DNA of 64,000 bases from Steinernema hermaphroditum (GCA_030435675.1 CM059623.1:1328012-1392011), one strand, 5' to 3'; shown: positions 21,370 to 31,449, counted from the stretch's first letter. Made by a program: numbers and translations. Notes: generated by a model from the letters alone, not told the origin.

Positions 21370-22294
21370 ATGGCCGATCGTCTCATCCTTCTTCTCTCCG
21401 TTTTTGGCTGCTTCACTTGCTGCGTGAGGGCTGATGGAAAGGAAGTTTTGCCAGGTACCTCTAACGCGCTCAATTCACCTACCTCATCTTTCTTAGATCC
21501 ATGTGACTGTAAGGACTGGTACGGTAGATGTAAGAACTCCGGTGAGAAGTGGATAGACGACGATACTTGGAGATACGAGTGTTCTGGAAAAAATCAAAGT
21601 GATTCGACCTTTGTCGGTTGTCAGGCGAATGAACAAGTGGGCAAGGCCCTTCTGAAGGTCGGAGAGAATGTCACCATCGATGGATTTTGGTATAGCTGCT
21701 CTTCAAACGAACAACGTCACAAATACGAACAAGGTACAGTTCCACAATGAGTCCTTTGGACTTTCGTGTTTAGAACCTCGCTGTACGGTGAACGAAAGCG
21801 ACCATCATGTAGGGGAAATGTTCAGAGATGGCGTTTTCCAATGGATCTGCTTAGATACTGGGCGCTGGGTCACAGGTATCCCTATTTCCTCTTCCAGGAA
21901 CCACCTCACTTCCGACACTTAGGCTGCTTCTATCAGAACGAAACCAAACACTGGGTTTTGCTCAAAATCGGAGAAACTGGATACAACGGTTTGGTGAAAC
22001 ATGTGTGCGACAGATACTTGGACCACCCGGGAAGAGTCCAGTACTATGCACAGGTACAAAGACAGGTTTAGCTGAGTGGATTCAAAGCGAATTCTTCAGA
22101 TCAGAGACGACGTTCCTCACAAGTCGCCGACGAATAAGGGAAAGAATCAAAATCTCCCGGAGCTGGTCGACAATCGACTGAAAGAGGAACCAGTGAAGTG
22201 GCTTCATGAAAACGCTGCGATGTTCATAGGCTCAAAGGATAACTTCGGTGCCAAAATACGGTTTCTACCGGCTAGCAGGAGGAAGTCTTACTGA
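21370..22294 (+). CDS. Secreted cysteine-rich protein, MIG-18/fibronectin-I-like nematode family
   Basis: Five exons join in phase to 249 aa: 21370-21454, 21497-21733, 21774-21875, 21923-22053 and 22100-22294. The N-terminus is a clear signal peptide (ADRLILLLSVFGCFTCCVRA). It is followed by three repeats of a small Cys/Trp module: CDCKDWYGRCKNSGEKW...YECS...VGC, then FWYSCSS...PRCTVN..FQWICLDTGRWVTGC, then ETKHWVLLKIG...HVC. The pattern W-x(n)-Y/W-x-C ending in GC is what I know from nematode extracellular proteins related to MIG-18. The C-terminal about 60 residues are basic and lack cysteines. A polyadenylation signal (AATAAA) lies near 22352. Role probably extracellular matrix; family call is from pattern, not a search. 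Confidence 0.7.
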
Positions 22295-22658
22295 AATGTC
22301 AGAGTTTAGTTCATGATCTCATAATCTATCTTCTGTGAGAACAGCGCTTTGAATAAAACAAATTTATACGAGTTGTCCTGCGGGTATCGAGCTGAATACG
22401 CACATCTGACTCTCTAGACACTTCGTAAGTTGCCTGATATAATCCCCGGCAGCCAGGTGTGCAGTCGAACTATTGACACTTGATTCATCCTCATAGGCTC
22501 ACATGCAATCACTGTTCCAAGTACACGCTTACCGAGGGCGGAGACGTGCAGAGAAATCGAGTGGACTGGTAGCTTCATTTTGAGCATACCATGTACCATA
22601 CCAAGCATACCATACCAACTATAAGTACATGCTTATATACCAGACTGATATATCGTAC

Positions 22659-23271
22659 ACTATGCTTGTTCTGGGGCACGGTCAGCATCTTCTGCTCTCT
22701 GCTCCAGCATCCGAAGAGTCAAATGTTCTACTGGCCACTGACAGCTCCGATGGACATTTCTCTCTGGGTCTCACGTCAGTTCTATATGGCTCTACCCACA
22801 TCAAAGACTGTCCGATGGAGGTTGATACTCCCGTCCTCTTGGAAATAGAGGCCGTAGATGAACCCTTGCACAAGCTCGGATGTTTCTCGTTCTCTCTGAC
22901 AAGAGGCAGCTCATTGCTCCACTGTTCATTATGGTTGATGTAAACAGCTGTATGAAAACTGACCCTGGAACCGCTCTAATTGCGATGACGCACCGACTCG
23001 CGACACAAGTGAAGAACGGTTGGCCGGTGGACCACCCACGAATAAAGACTACCGACCTCGACGAGAAGACTGGGAAGAGCTCTGGCGCCAAAAGCCGTGG
23101 AGCGAAGAGGACTGGAGAGGAGTCAAGACAAGACAACAAGAAGCGCGCCGAGGAGAGATCAAACCGCTCAGGAAGGAGCTATATTTTGTGCATAAATTTG
23201 ATGTAAATAAGAAGGCCCGCCTGGCAGGCAGAGTCCGCAGAGCACCTATTTACAGGAGACAGTCACAGTAG
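22659..23271 (+). other. Overlapping open frames, unassigned
   Basis: Two frames look partly coding. One starts MLVLGHGQHLLLSA at 22662 and contains DCPMEVDTPVLLEIEAVDEP. The other (23020-23271) contains RREDWEELWRQKPWSEEDW. A related short string (SPMEVETPILI) ends a frame at about 19703, hinting at a dispersed sequence. I could not connect them with splice signals and recognise no domain. Confidence 0.25.
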
Positions 23272-23312
23272 CACATCAACGTTTATTCCAGACCAATAAA
23301 ACGCAGAAGAAA

Positions 23313-23540
23313 TCAACGATTGAACATCACGGACCTGGAAACTTTGCTGGCTACTTCGAAAGCGTTGTGTGCCTTCTTCTTCTTCTTTTTGAAGAAGAAG
23401 ACGAAGTGTTCGCGGTAGATGACGACGTAGACGATCGTGGTGACAAGCACCACGCCGGAGTAGATGAGACTTCCGATGAAAGCGTACAAGAAGATGGCCA
23501 TGTGCAGTTCCTCATCGTCGCACTCGTAGAAGATACTCAT
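23313..23540 (-). CDS. 75-aa single-pass membrane protein
   Basis: A single frame from ATG 23540 starts with an acidic N-terminus (MSIFYECDDEELH). A long hydrophobic span follows (FIGSLIYSGVVLVTTIVYVV), then YREHFVFFF and a run of six lysines, a strong cytoplasmic anchor. Codons are those of local expressed genes. AATAAA is present on the minus strand at about 23282. CTAGCAG just before the ATG could be a spliced-leader acceptor. It is divergent from the paralogue array starting at 23774 and similar in layout to the small genes at 1-545. No known family. Confidence 0.6.
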   Translation of the reverse strand: MSIFYECDDEELHMAIFLYAFIGSLIYSGVVLVTTIVYVVIYREHFVFFFKKKKKKAHNAFEVASKVSRSVMFNR

Positions 23541-23689
23541 TTCCTGCTAGGGAACGACCGGTCGAGTGCGGTGCATCTTTATCAACAATCACATCTACAA
23601 TCGTAGACACAAAAGGGCGTCTAGTCACTCTAGACTACTACCCAACGGAGCGACTGACCCCCCTCGTTTGCAAATTAGCCTGATTAGCT

Positions 23690-23860
23690 GCTTCACATCT
23701 GATATTAGACAAGCTGAACCGCGGGGAACCACTTGCGAGTGGTGCAGGGCTCGCGGTCGGTTCGCAACAAGATATGGACAAGGTATCGGACAATATACCG
23801 GACAACATATCGGACAAGTTTTCGGCTTTATCGACGATCGATTTAGAGGAGAAGCGAGCG
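23690..23860 (+). repeat. Left arm of an inverted duplication covering exon 1
   Basis: The sequence from CTTCACATCTGA through the first exon of the next gene is repeated in inverse orientation at 24207-24320, including the segment coding SALSTID(L/F)EEKR. Confidence 0.8.
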
Positions 23861-24100
23861 GTATGTCTTCGTGCTCCTTCTTCTCTACAGTTTCTCTTTT
23901 CAGCTTATCGAAGAGTGGGCTGCAAACGTGGGCTTGGGCGTAGCCGGCTTCATTATATTGTGCATTGCCCTTCCGATCATCTTCTCCCTTTTGTCCATCG
24001 TCGGCGCCATTCTCAGTTGTGTGTGCTGCTTCTGCAAAGGGTGAATTGAAATGGTGTGGAAAGGCGATATAATGGGTGTTATTTCAGAGTGAAGAAGTGA
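23774..24100 (+). CDS. 78-aa membrane microprotein, founder-type member of array
   Basis: Three exons: 23774-23860, 23904-24040 and 24088-24100. Exon 1 encodes a polar, Asp-rich N-terminus with a short internal repeat (SDNIPDNISDK) and LEEKRA. Exon 2 encodes LIEEWAANVGLG, a membrane helix and a cysteine-rich end (CVCCFCK). Exon 3 adds only GVKK or, if unspliced, the frame stops at GG-TGA with almost the same product. The exon-2 layout (Leu at the splice site, helix, Cys-x-x-Cys immediately after) is shared by the three units downstream. The Cys cluster next to the helix suggests palmitoylation or metal/disulfide chemistry, which is inference. Confidence 0.6.
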
Positions 24101-24206
24101 AGAATGCTCGGCTCCTGACTGGCGATTGATGTCGATACCGATACCATGTTTGTGTAACTGATAAACTAGTTTGTCCTCGGTGTACTCGATTCACATTTGG
24201 CAATCG

Positions 24207-24320
24207 CTTCTCCTCAAAATCGATTGTCGATAAAGCCGACAAGTTGTCCATGTTGTCTTGTCGGAAGCTCTGCTCCACTTGCGCGTGGTTGTCTAGAATC
24301 AGATGTGAAGTATATTAGAC
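24207..24320 (-). pseudogene. Inverted, isolated copy of array exon 1
   Basis: The minus-strand frame reads MDNLSALSTIDFEEKRL, matching exon 1 of the gene at 23774. The GT donor after the EEKR codons is gone and no second exon follows on this strand. It is probably a dead by-product of the inverted duplication. Confidence 0.65.
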
Positions 24321-24430
24321 AAAACAGCAGGCGAATTTGTCTATCAGAGGGTTCTGCACATTCTGCAAAAGCAGAATGGTGGTTTCTGTCTAGAAATGAG
24401 CGCGTCTTGTCTAGATGAACCTGCAAACTC

Positions 24431-24858
24431 ATGCTAGTCGCTTCGCGGTCTGTGTCACTCGGTGTAGAGGCGGTGAACGGTCCGGTCGACTGGTGGAAGG
24501 AGCAGCGTCTTGGCGACAATGAGCAACAGTTCGACGACAACGAGCAACAGTACCACTGTCCGAGGAGTTTGGCTATGCAACATTCTAATTTTAATTTTCA
24601 GCTCTTTGAAGGGTTAAGCGGAGATCTAAGGATTAACGGTCGGACTGGAATAGCGATTGCGATCATTGTTTTTGTCATACTTTTGTCTTCGATTCTTGCG
24701 TCTGTTGTTGGATGCATTTACTGCTACGTTGCCAACAAGAAGAGTGAGTTCCGGTTTGATCTGTACTGAACTCTGTACTGAATTTCATGATTTCAGAGAA
24801 GGAGCAAGAGGATCAGGAAGGAGCTGTCCTTGATAGTGTGACGTCGACATCTGCCTAG
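24431..24858 (+). CDS. Array unit 1, single-pass protein with GCIYCY motif
   Basis: Exons are 24431-24472, 24602-24743 and 24797-24858. The product starts MLVASRSVSLGVEA, then LFEGLSGDLRINGR, a membrane helix (AIAIIVFVILLSSILASV) and the hallmark VGCIYCYVANKK. It ends in an acidic tail (KEQEDQEGAVLDSVTSTSA). The 129-nt first intron (GTGAAC...TTTTCAG) is open in frame, so an unspliced form with 43 extra residues (ending QHSNFNFQ) is possible. A five-codon upstream frame (MVVSV, stop) precedes the start. Start choice is uncertain because another ATG lies 15 bases upstream in a different frame. Confidence 0.5.
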
Positions 24859-24912
24859 AGTGCCGTCTAAGCGTCTAGATCAAATTGTGAAGCGTTTCTG
24901 TGTTTTGAAGTG

Positions 24913-24920
24913 TATAAAAG
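24913..24920 (+). promoter_or_regulatory. TATA box of array unit 2
   Basis: GTATAAAAGCG is embedded in a conserved block (TTTCTGTGTTTTGAAGTG, TATAAAA, TCTGAC, GTGCAAAAGCAAAATGG) that is repeated almost exactly before unit 3. Conservation of the block between otherwise diverged units argues for a core promoter. Confidence 0.6.
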
Positions 24921-24967
24921 CGCCTTCCCTCATCGTCTGACCGATTCTGCAATTGTGCAAAAGCAAA

Positions 24968-25379
24968 ATGGCGATTCTAGATGTCTAGACGACCCTGCAA
25001 ATTCATTCGAATCCTTCGAGGTCCGTGCCACTCTCTGTTGTGGAGGTCGTGAATGGTCGACTGGTGAATTCGGCGACAATGGACATCAATTCAACTGTCC
25101 GAGGACTTTGGCTGTACAACATTCGAATTTTACCTTTCAGGTATCTTTCTTTAGGAGAATGATTATGGAGGCGGATAAAACCGGAGTACTAATAATCGAT
25201 ATTTATGCTTGTCTTTGCTTGTTGATTATTGCGTGGGTCGTTGGATGCATTTACTGCTACGATGCCAGAAGTGAGTTCCAGTTTGATGCATCTCTGTAGT
25301 GAATTTCATGATTTCAGAGAAGGCGCAAGAGGATCAAGAAGAGGTCGTCCTTGACAGTGTGTCGTCGCCACCTGCCTAG
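24968..25379 (+). pseudogene. Array unit 2, start appears lost
   Basis: Exons 25141-25270 and 25318-25379 keep the family core: VSFFRRMIMEADKTG, a helix, VGCIYCYDAR and tail AQEDQEEVVLDSV. The region homologous to the unit-3 first exon has shifted frame. If spliced at the homologous donor it stops soon after the acceptor, and if unspliced the frame in phase with the core has no ATG. The first ATG after the TATA box opens only a six-codon frame (MAILDV, stop). Initiation at the internal Met (IMEADK) is possible, so loss of function is likely but not proven. Confidence 0.5.
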
Positions 25380-25447
25380 AGTGGTCGTAGATTTAGATGG
25401 GACGCCATCTTGTCAAATTGTGAAACCTTTCTGTGTTTTGAAGTGTA

Positions 25448-25455
25448 TAAAAGCG
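25448..25455 (+). promoter_or_regulatory. TATA box of array unit 3
   Basis: This is the second copy of the conserved GTGTATAAAAGCG block, about 90 bp before the unit-3 start codon and 48 bp before its mini upstream frame (MVVPV, stop at about 25501). A third, decayed copy (GTGGATAAATGGA) lies at about 25945. Confidence 0.6.
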
Positions 25456-25537
25456 TGTTCCCTCATTGTCTGACCCATTCTGCAAGTGTGCAAAAGCAAA
25501 ATGGTGGTTCCCGTCTAGAAATTACTGCGTCGTCTAG

Positions 25538-26259
25538 ATGAGCCTGCAAACTCATTCGAGATCTGCGCCATTCTCTGTTGTGGAGGCGGTGAACGGTCGA
25601 GCGGTGAAAGGAGTAGCGCGGACCATCGGCGACAATGAAGCACACTTCCACTGTTCGACCCGTTCGGCTGTACGACGTTCTAATTTTACCTTTCAGCTCT
25701 CTAGAGAAGATTTGGAGAAGGGTTTTTCCGCGGTACTAATTATAATCATTGTTTGTGCCGTAATAGACTCTTTTATTATTTCGGCTGTCGCGGGATGTAT
25801 TTACTGCTACATTGCCAGAAGTGAGTTCCAGTTTGATACATCTCTGTACTGAATTTCATGATTTCAGAGAATCAACAAGGAGTTGTCATAGGCTGCCGAG
25901 TTGGAACGCCATCGTATCAGCTTGTGAAACCTTTCTGTGTTTTAAAGTGGATAAATGGACGCGCTCTTCAAGAGTATTTTGGACAATCTGGAAGCAGCGC
26001 TGCGTGGAGGCGTTCACGAAGAAGTCAAGTTAGCCTATCGCGGATCTTTTCGGAAGTTATATGTGCCTCGTTCAGATTTTGCTGTGATCGACAATGTCAC
26101 CACGTTACAGACAGTCTCCCTCCCCAACGCCCACTCCGCAGAAAGCCGCATTTCATCCATCCTGCTCAGACCGAATCGCTCGATTTGAGAAATGACGAAT
26201 CCGGCGGTGGATGTGAAGCTCTTGACGGAGGCTATAGCCAGAGACGCAAGAAGCGCTGA
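25538..26259 (+). CDS. Array unit 3, GCIYCY protein with read-through C-terminus
   Basis: Exons are 25538-25588, 25697-25820 and 25868-26259. The N-terminus MSLQTHSRSAPFSVVEA is followed by LSREDLEKGFSA, a membrane helix and AGCIYCYIAR. The last exon starts like its paralogues but the segment carrying their stop codon is deleted. The frame therefore runs through the former intergenic promoter sequence and on to 26259, adding about 120 unrelated residues rich in Arg/Ser (ending YSQRRKKR). The first intron (108 nt) is also open in frame. The product may be novel or the gene may be decaying. Confidence 0.45.
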
Positions 26260-26464
26260 AGGCGCGTTTGGCGATCGGGATTCTCATGCCACTTCGTGAA
26301 CATTGTTCGGCAAACGGGGCGAACAACTCACAATAGACACAGTCCATCAAACAGTTCACAAAAATGGCGCCCAGTTCAGAGGTGCGAAAACCGAGCGCAA
26401 CACGAATCGATGCGCGTCCCGCGCGTCATTGTCGACCAAAACTGACCTTTCCCGCGTCGCCGCC

Positions 26465-27908
26465 ATGCATCACTCCCCACTTCCAAACTATGACCTCGAT
26501 GCCCTGAAGAACAAAGAGAATCGACCATCGCGTGACCTCGGCGATTCTGGATGCTGTACCGTCTGTGGTGACCCCAAGCCGACCGGATATCACTACGGAG
26601 TTCTCAGTTGCGAAGGATGTAAAGTAGGTCAATTAGCTTTTGTCATAAACCATAACCGAGACATGTTTAGGGCTTCTTCAAGCGTTACACTAATGCGGCA
26701 AATAAGACGTTCTTCTGTCGAAGCGGTGGAGACGATTGTGTAATAGACGTGAAAACGAGGGGAAAATGTCAGTCTTGTAGACTGAAGAAATGCATCGAGT
26801 AAGTCTATTGGTATGTCAAACAGTTCTGCATTCGAGTTGAGCCATGTCTAAAAAGCTTAGGATATGCAGGGTGTAGACCCTTGGTGTCTGTCTGCCAGAT
26901 AAAGAAGCTGCAGACAATAATGTAGCCAAGCAGTCGGTCGATTTCCACCCGGCGCAAAGGTTGTGTTAAGAGCATGCTATGGCCAAAGGCCGGTCAAAAC
27001 CTATTGGTCTTCTTTTGGGATGTCAGACATATGGACCAGTCAAATAACGTCAAGGGTACTCGTTACCGTATTATTCCCACCATCTTTCTAGAGTTGGAAT
27101 GGCGACATCTAACAATGCTCGCTTCAAAAACTCCCCTATGATCGCCAGAAAGCCAAACATCACCAGGAATATAACACCAGCAAAACGGCGAAAGGTGTCA
27201 TTGTCACCGGAAGCGAACAACCATGAAATACAGTCCGTCTTGATGCCCATTCTGGAAGCTCACAATGTGATACCCCCAGTTTCCACTGAAATCACCCGAT
27301 TCGAGGAAACTGTGCCTTCTGGGGAAGTAGCAGAACCTGCTTCAGACGTGGACGAATGTGAAATTGTGATTGCGGACACGTCTGAAGAGGATGATTCTGA
27401 AGAGGATGATTCCTCTGACGACGATACGGACTCTTCAGTGCCACAAAAAGACGAATTCTACTATGCCTGCTTGAAGAACACCATCATGCAGTCACAAAAC
27501 TCAACGTCACCAGTGGAAGCTCTACAAGAAGTTCCGATCTTTAAAGCAGCCATAAAAGGGATCAACAAAGAGGACATCCTCGAAAGACTGCGAATATTCG
27601 AAGAGCTCAAGAAGCAACTCTCTTCTGGAAAGGTTCGTCCAAATGGTGACTGTACACCACAACAAATTCCCACAATTCAGGCCGAATACATTCTTGATGG
27701 CGCTGTAGATGCTCAGGAGCTAGCGATCCTGTCAGTGTTTGTCCTTCTGCACAATGGCACCGAGGAGGCAGAGTCAGATGGTTCCGTGGCGGCCGAGTGC
27801 TTGGCAGATCTGGCAGAACTACTTGAACAACAACTACACAATAGAGGATATCGATCTCAGTTCGTGAAACTGATGGATTTTGTAACTGATCTCTGTGTAA
27901 ATGAATAA
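26465..27908 (+). CDS. Nuclear hormone receptor with acidic hinge and divergent C-terminal domain
   Basis: Exons 26465-26623, 26671-26798 and 27092-27908 give 367 aa. Residues about 36-107 are a two-zinc-finger DNA-binding domain: CTVCGDPKPTGYHYGVLSC, P-box CEGCKGFFKR, CRSGGDDCVID, then GKCQSCRLKKCIEVGM. The middle finger loop (CRSGGDDC) has one residue more than the usual spacing. A long hinge with TSEEDDSEEDDSSDDDTDSS is strongly acidic. The last about 130 residues (for example ELAILSVFVLL and ELLEQQLHNRGY) could be a reduced ligand-binding domain. The signature helices are not obvious, so this is inference. The P-box fits steroid/thyroid-type receptors. I do not assign a numbered nhr gene. 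An AATAAA lies at about 28047. Confidence 0.88.
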
Positions 27909-28370
27909 ATGGAAGACACATTTCCCCAAAAGTGTATAATGGTTATACACACTCAAGTTTATATATCGTGTTTTATGGAATGTGGTCCTCCTTTTAAGGC
28001 TGTATTCATGAAGCTTTTTATTGGGGGCTCAATCAGCCCAGAGCCAAATAAAAATAAGAGTATTTGTCCTCAGTCCTCAGGTCGAAGTAGTTTGAATTGA
28101 CGTTATTGTAAAATTATGTACCCTGGTCGGAAATTACAGTTTGTTAGGACCAACGACCTTCCATTTTCGAATCCGCCTCGAGCCGTTCCTTCGGGTTCCG
28201 ACTTCCGTGATCCCAATCGGGTACAAAATCTAAACAAGTCCAACTCATTTCGGACTCATCGGTATTACTACAACCTTATTCGCATCGCTTCGTAGGGAAG
28301 GTGTAAAATATTCGCATTGTTTTTTTCTGACCCACATAATTTAAAGTGACCACACATCTCACCTCTCTTT

Positions 28371-28374
28371 TCAG
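28371..28374 (+). promoter_or_regulatory. Probable spliced-leader acceptor
   Basis: CTCTCTTTTCAG ends six bases before the ATG at 28381, with a T-rich tract and no convincing upstream exon. This is the arrangement expected for trans-splicing. Confidence 0.45.
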
Positions 28375-28380
28375 TTCGAC

Positions 28381-29650
28381 ATGGCTCAACAGTACGGTCA
28401 ACACCACTTGGCTCCGGGGGGCTATGTCATGGGGAACATAGGACAGATGAATTCCCCAGCGACCATTGCGGTCAACATCGCCGACGGACCACATTCAAAT
28501 GCTCCTGCGAGTGTATCGTCGGATGCGTTGAACACCAGTTTCATCCAGGCGCACACCCCTGGACAGCCATCTTCTGTGGGCGCTCCTGACGCTCAGCCCG
28601 CTATCGACCCCGAAACCGGCATTCCAATCCACCTTTCGCATGCTGACGATCTGGCCGAAGCGAAACATTGGATGCTGAATGTTCTTCGTGGCGATGTTCA
28701 AGTAGGTTTTCTTTGATACGAATTGATCCCAAAGCCACGTTATTCTCATGTTCAAATTTTGCCCAAACTGATCAATTCCACATTTAGACTCTGACCGAAT
28801 GTCTCTCAGCTTATGTTCACCAAGAGTACGGTATTAGCCAGCCAGACCCTTTGGGCGCTTCTCCTCTCATTACGGGCGGACCACAGTCCGTAGGCGACCC
28901 GCACTCTGTGGGACCCAGCTCCGTATCGGCAGCCGAAGAAGGACCTCGATCTATCGGTCCTCGACAAGATGCAGAAGTCGAGAAGAATCTCCGCGAAACT
29001 GCTTTGAATCATGCTTATAGATTGTATGGAACTGTGAATCATATTTTGGGAAAATTGGTAAGCTAGTAGTGCCTGGATCGGGTCACTTCCCACTTTCAGG
29101 AGACAGTGAAGCAATCGTTTGTGACCATGGAGACCATGGAAAAGTCGCTTCACGCCCAGGCGATCCCTTCGATGGCCGTTCCAGAAGCTGCTGCCAGCTC
29201 AAATCATCGCATTTCCAACATCGCTCTTACTCAGCAGGCCAACGAGTTTCTGACATATCGACGAAACGTCAGCGAGAGCATGACCAACGGAGCGGAGGCC
29301 GTTAGGAAACTGCTTGCCCAGTCGATGGGTCTTCCATTGGAAACAGAGGGAAGTTCTGTCGATGATCCCCTGAGTCAAAATATTGACCATGGAACCGGTG
29401 CTTTTATGGTAAGTAGGTCGCAAACTATGAATCAGAAAGATATTCGGAAGTCTCAAGTTGGACCTTTTAAAGAAGGAACTGCCGATAGGAACATTGATAA
29501 CCTTGTTCTTTTCAGGGAAAGACTCAAGGATCCTCTGAAGGACACTTCTTCCTGGGCGGTTCTAGTCAGAACTACGACAGCTTCTCGACATTTCAACAGG
29601 GCTATAACCCTACTACTGTAAAATCTGAACATCATGGATTTTCTGGATAG
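28381..29650 (+). CDS. mdt-29: Probable Mediator complex subunit 29
   Basis: Four exons (28381-28701, 28788-29057, 29100-29408, 29516-29650) give 344 aa. The N-terminus is low-complexity (Gln/Gly/Pro/Ala). The helical core begins GIPIHLSHADDLAEAKHWML, then TLTECLSAYVHQEYG, EKNLRETALNHAYRLYGTVN, and later LTQQANEFLTYRRNVSESM followed by AVRKLL. A helix-helix-helix layout with a Gln-rich head and a late paired helix is what I know from MED29/Intersex-type Mediator tail subunits, which link activators to RNA polymerase II. The C-terminus is Ser/Gly-rich. Identification is by architecture and memory of nematode MDT-29. A different nuclear helical protein is possible. Confidence 0.55.
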
Positions 29651-29719
29651 CTTCTTAAGGTTACACTCTATTGTTTAAGTTATATACAATTTGTACGGTA
29701 AAATCGTCAAAATCCAGTG

Positions 29720-30300
29720 TTGTGGATTCATACGTGTGTATCTTTTTTTATCGCTTCTTCGGCCCCATGTGTCTGCGCGGGTGGTCGGGTGGGTGTGATG
29801 AGCAGGCTGGCGAGACGGATCACTGGTGTTCCATGGCGATCGGTCGGGTCGTCCAGTCGCTCTCTCTGGGGTTCCCCGAAGCGGTCGTTCTCGGCGGTTA
29901 CTGTTGGCAAAATGATCGCTTCAGTTCGATAGCATGTGTGTTGGTGTAAGTGGTATTGTGTACTACTCCAGCGAACGATACCCATACAGCCAAAGCCGTC
30001 AAAAAATCGTCGAAACTCTGAAGTCTGCGCCGCCAAATGGGCAAGGCAATACTCCGCTTCATTTGCTGGGCTCCGCTGCATCCCTTTGCATAGGCTCAAC
30101 TTAGATCTGAAAGTTTGAAGCTGCGCTGACTATCGTTTGCCTTGCTTTACCATCTCAAGCCTATCGGATTCAGTTTTTCGGCACCCTCGCAAAACTGATG
30201 AGATAGTTGTGCTCAACTTTGATGCGGCGTTATGCCACTGATTAAGGATAATGAGCCGTGTAAATCGTGATAAAATGAGATGGTGTGCCCATAATTTTAC
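29720..30300. repeat. Composite dispersed repeat, copy 1
   Basis: Contains GATCACTGGTGTTCCATGG, then CATAGGCTCAAC...CTGAAAG, a TTTGCCTTGCTTTACCATCTC block and a GATGAGATAGTTGTGCTCAA block. All recur in the same order at 31618-31855. The last block also recurs at about 30675-30765 and, inverted, at about 33535-33640. Confidence 0.7.
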
Positions 30301-30589
30301 GAAAACACGAATGATCTAGGAATGGACTGATCATTTTGTGCTGATCTGACAGAATGTGTGAGGTGAATTTTTGCAGAAGTATGTGAAAAGTCCTAGACTT
30401 TGGCTGATTTTGAAATTGAGATTAGTTGCGTGCTACATCTGTTTTTGTTCTCGCATCAGGCACATCATTTCCTTACATGAATCACACTATACCGTGGGTT
30501 CATAAAGCTTTAGGCTAGAGCTCCCTTAATATTAATCTGAATTTCTCAAGTGAAATTGTTCATACCAAATCGTGCTTCACCTTCGACGG

Positions 30590-30915
30590 ATTTTCACTTA
30601 AACAAAAATTTGGAGAATAAACACAAATTTGAACATTCCATTGTATTGATTCGTACATCGGTCATCACACGACCTGGACAAATTGACGAGATACTTCTAC
30701 TCAACTTTGATGCCGATGTAGGAGCCGAAAACAATGAGTCGTGTAAATCGTGATAAAATGAGATGATGTTATATTGCCGTCGCTGCCGAAGTCTAAACAG
30801 TACCACCAGCGTTCTTTGTGCTTTTTTCAGACAGACTGTATGAGGTGAATTTTTGGCTGAACAGCGTGAAGGCCCGCTTTGGTTGTGTATATGAATATGA
30901 ATGAAAAAGGCCAAT
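30590..30915 (+). repeat. Arm A of a 330-bp inverted repeat
   Basis: It is highly similar to the reverse complement of 33385-33700. A 100-bp piece (about 31450-31552) is a third copy in the same orientation as arm A. Frames on the minus strand of arm A and the plus strand of arm B give nearly the same peptide (HNQSGPSRCSAKNSPHTVC), which reflects the repeat, not necessarily a gene. Confidence 0.85.
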
Positions 30916-30924
30916 TGCAAGCAA

Positions 30925-31115
30925 CCTCACTCGTTGGCATAATTGCGAAGACAATGTCCGCGGAGAAAGTGCAGGACTGTGCCCAAGCGTGGTTTAACGA
31001 TTCGATCGTGGCTATCAGCTACGATCGGACCTTGAAGAGATGCGATGGGTTCAGGGAGATCCACGGTATGACAAAAGGGGACGGAACTGTGGTATTCTCG
31101 CGAACGCGACGATGA
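30925..31115 (+). pseudogene. PAN/CW-like domain fragment
   Basis: The frame reads MSAEKVQDCAQAWF then NDSIVAISYDRTLKRCDGF. The spacing resembles PAN/CW modules of nematode extracellular proteins (SAEECAQxCxxDxxCVAFSYD), but two expected cysteines are replaced by Trp and lost. It is short, with no flanking exon found. Probably a relic exon, possibly carried by the neighbouring repeat. Confidence 0.25.
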
Positions 31116-31449
31116 ACATGTTCCGTTCCCATCAGTCCTTAGGACAACAACCTCCGTTCCCAGCGACGGAGATCGCGCAGTTTTAACAACATAAAACTGC
31201 ATAAAAGAAGGACGACGCCCTTCCCATCACAGTTCGTCGCAGATCTTCAAGATCTTTCAGTTCATCATTCTTCACCATCATCACCACCAAGAAGCAGCAG
31301 TTATTCACATCTGTCGACCGACTCCACTTCTGTCGACTCCAACTCATCACCCCGTCTACATCGTCGCCCCCTTCGACCGCAGAAGGCGCCGACACCTCTT
31401 CCGCTTCCATCGTCAAAGAAGAGTCATGTCCTTCCTACTGTTTATTTTT

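Noticed and set aside
30594..30920. Minus-strand 108-codon frame and its near twin at 33296-33733 as paralogous genes
   Set aside because: Both lie entirely inside inverted repeat arms. The shared peptide follows from DNA similarity, and third-position bias was not evident.
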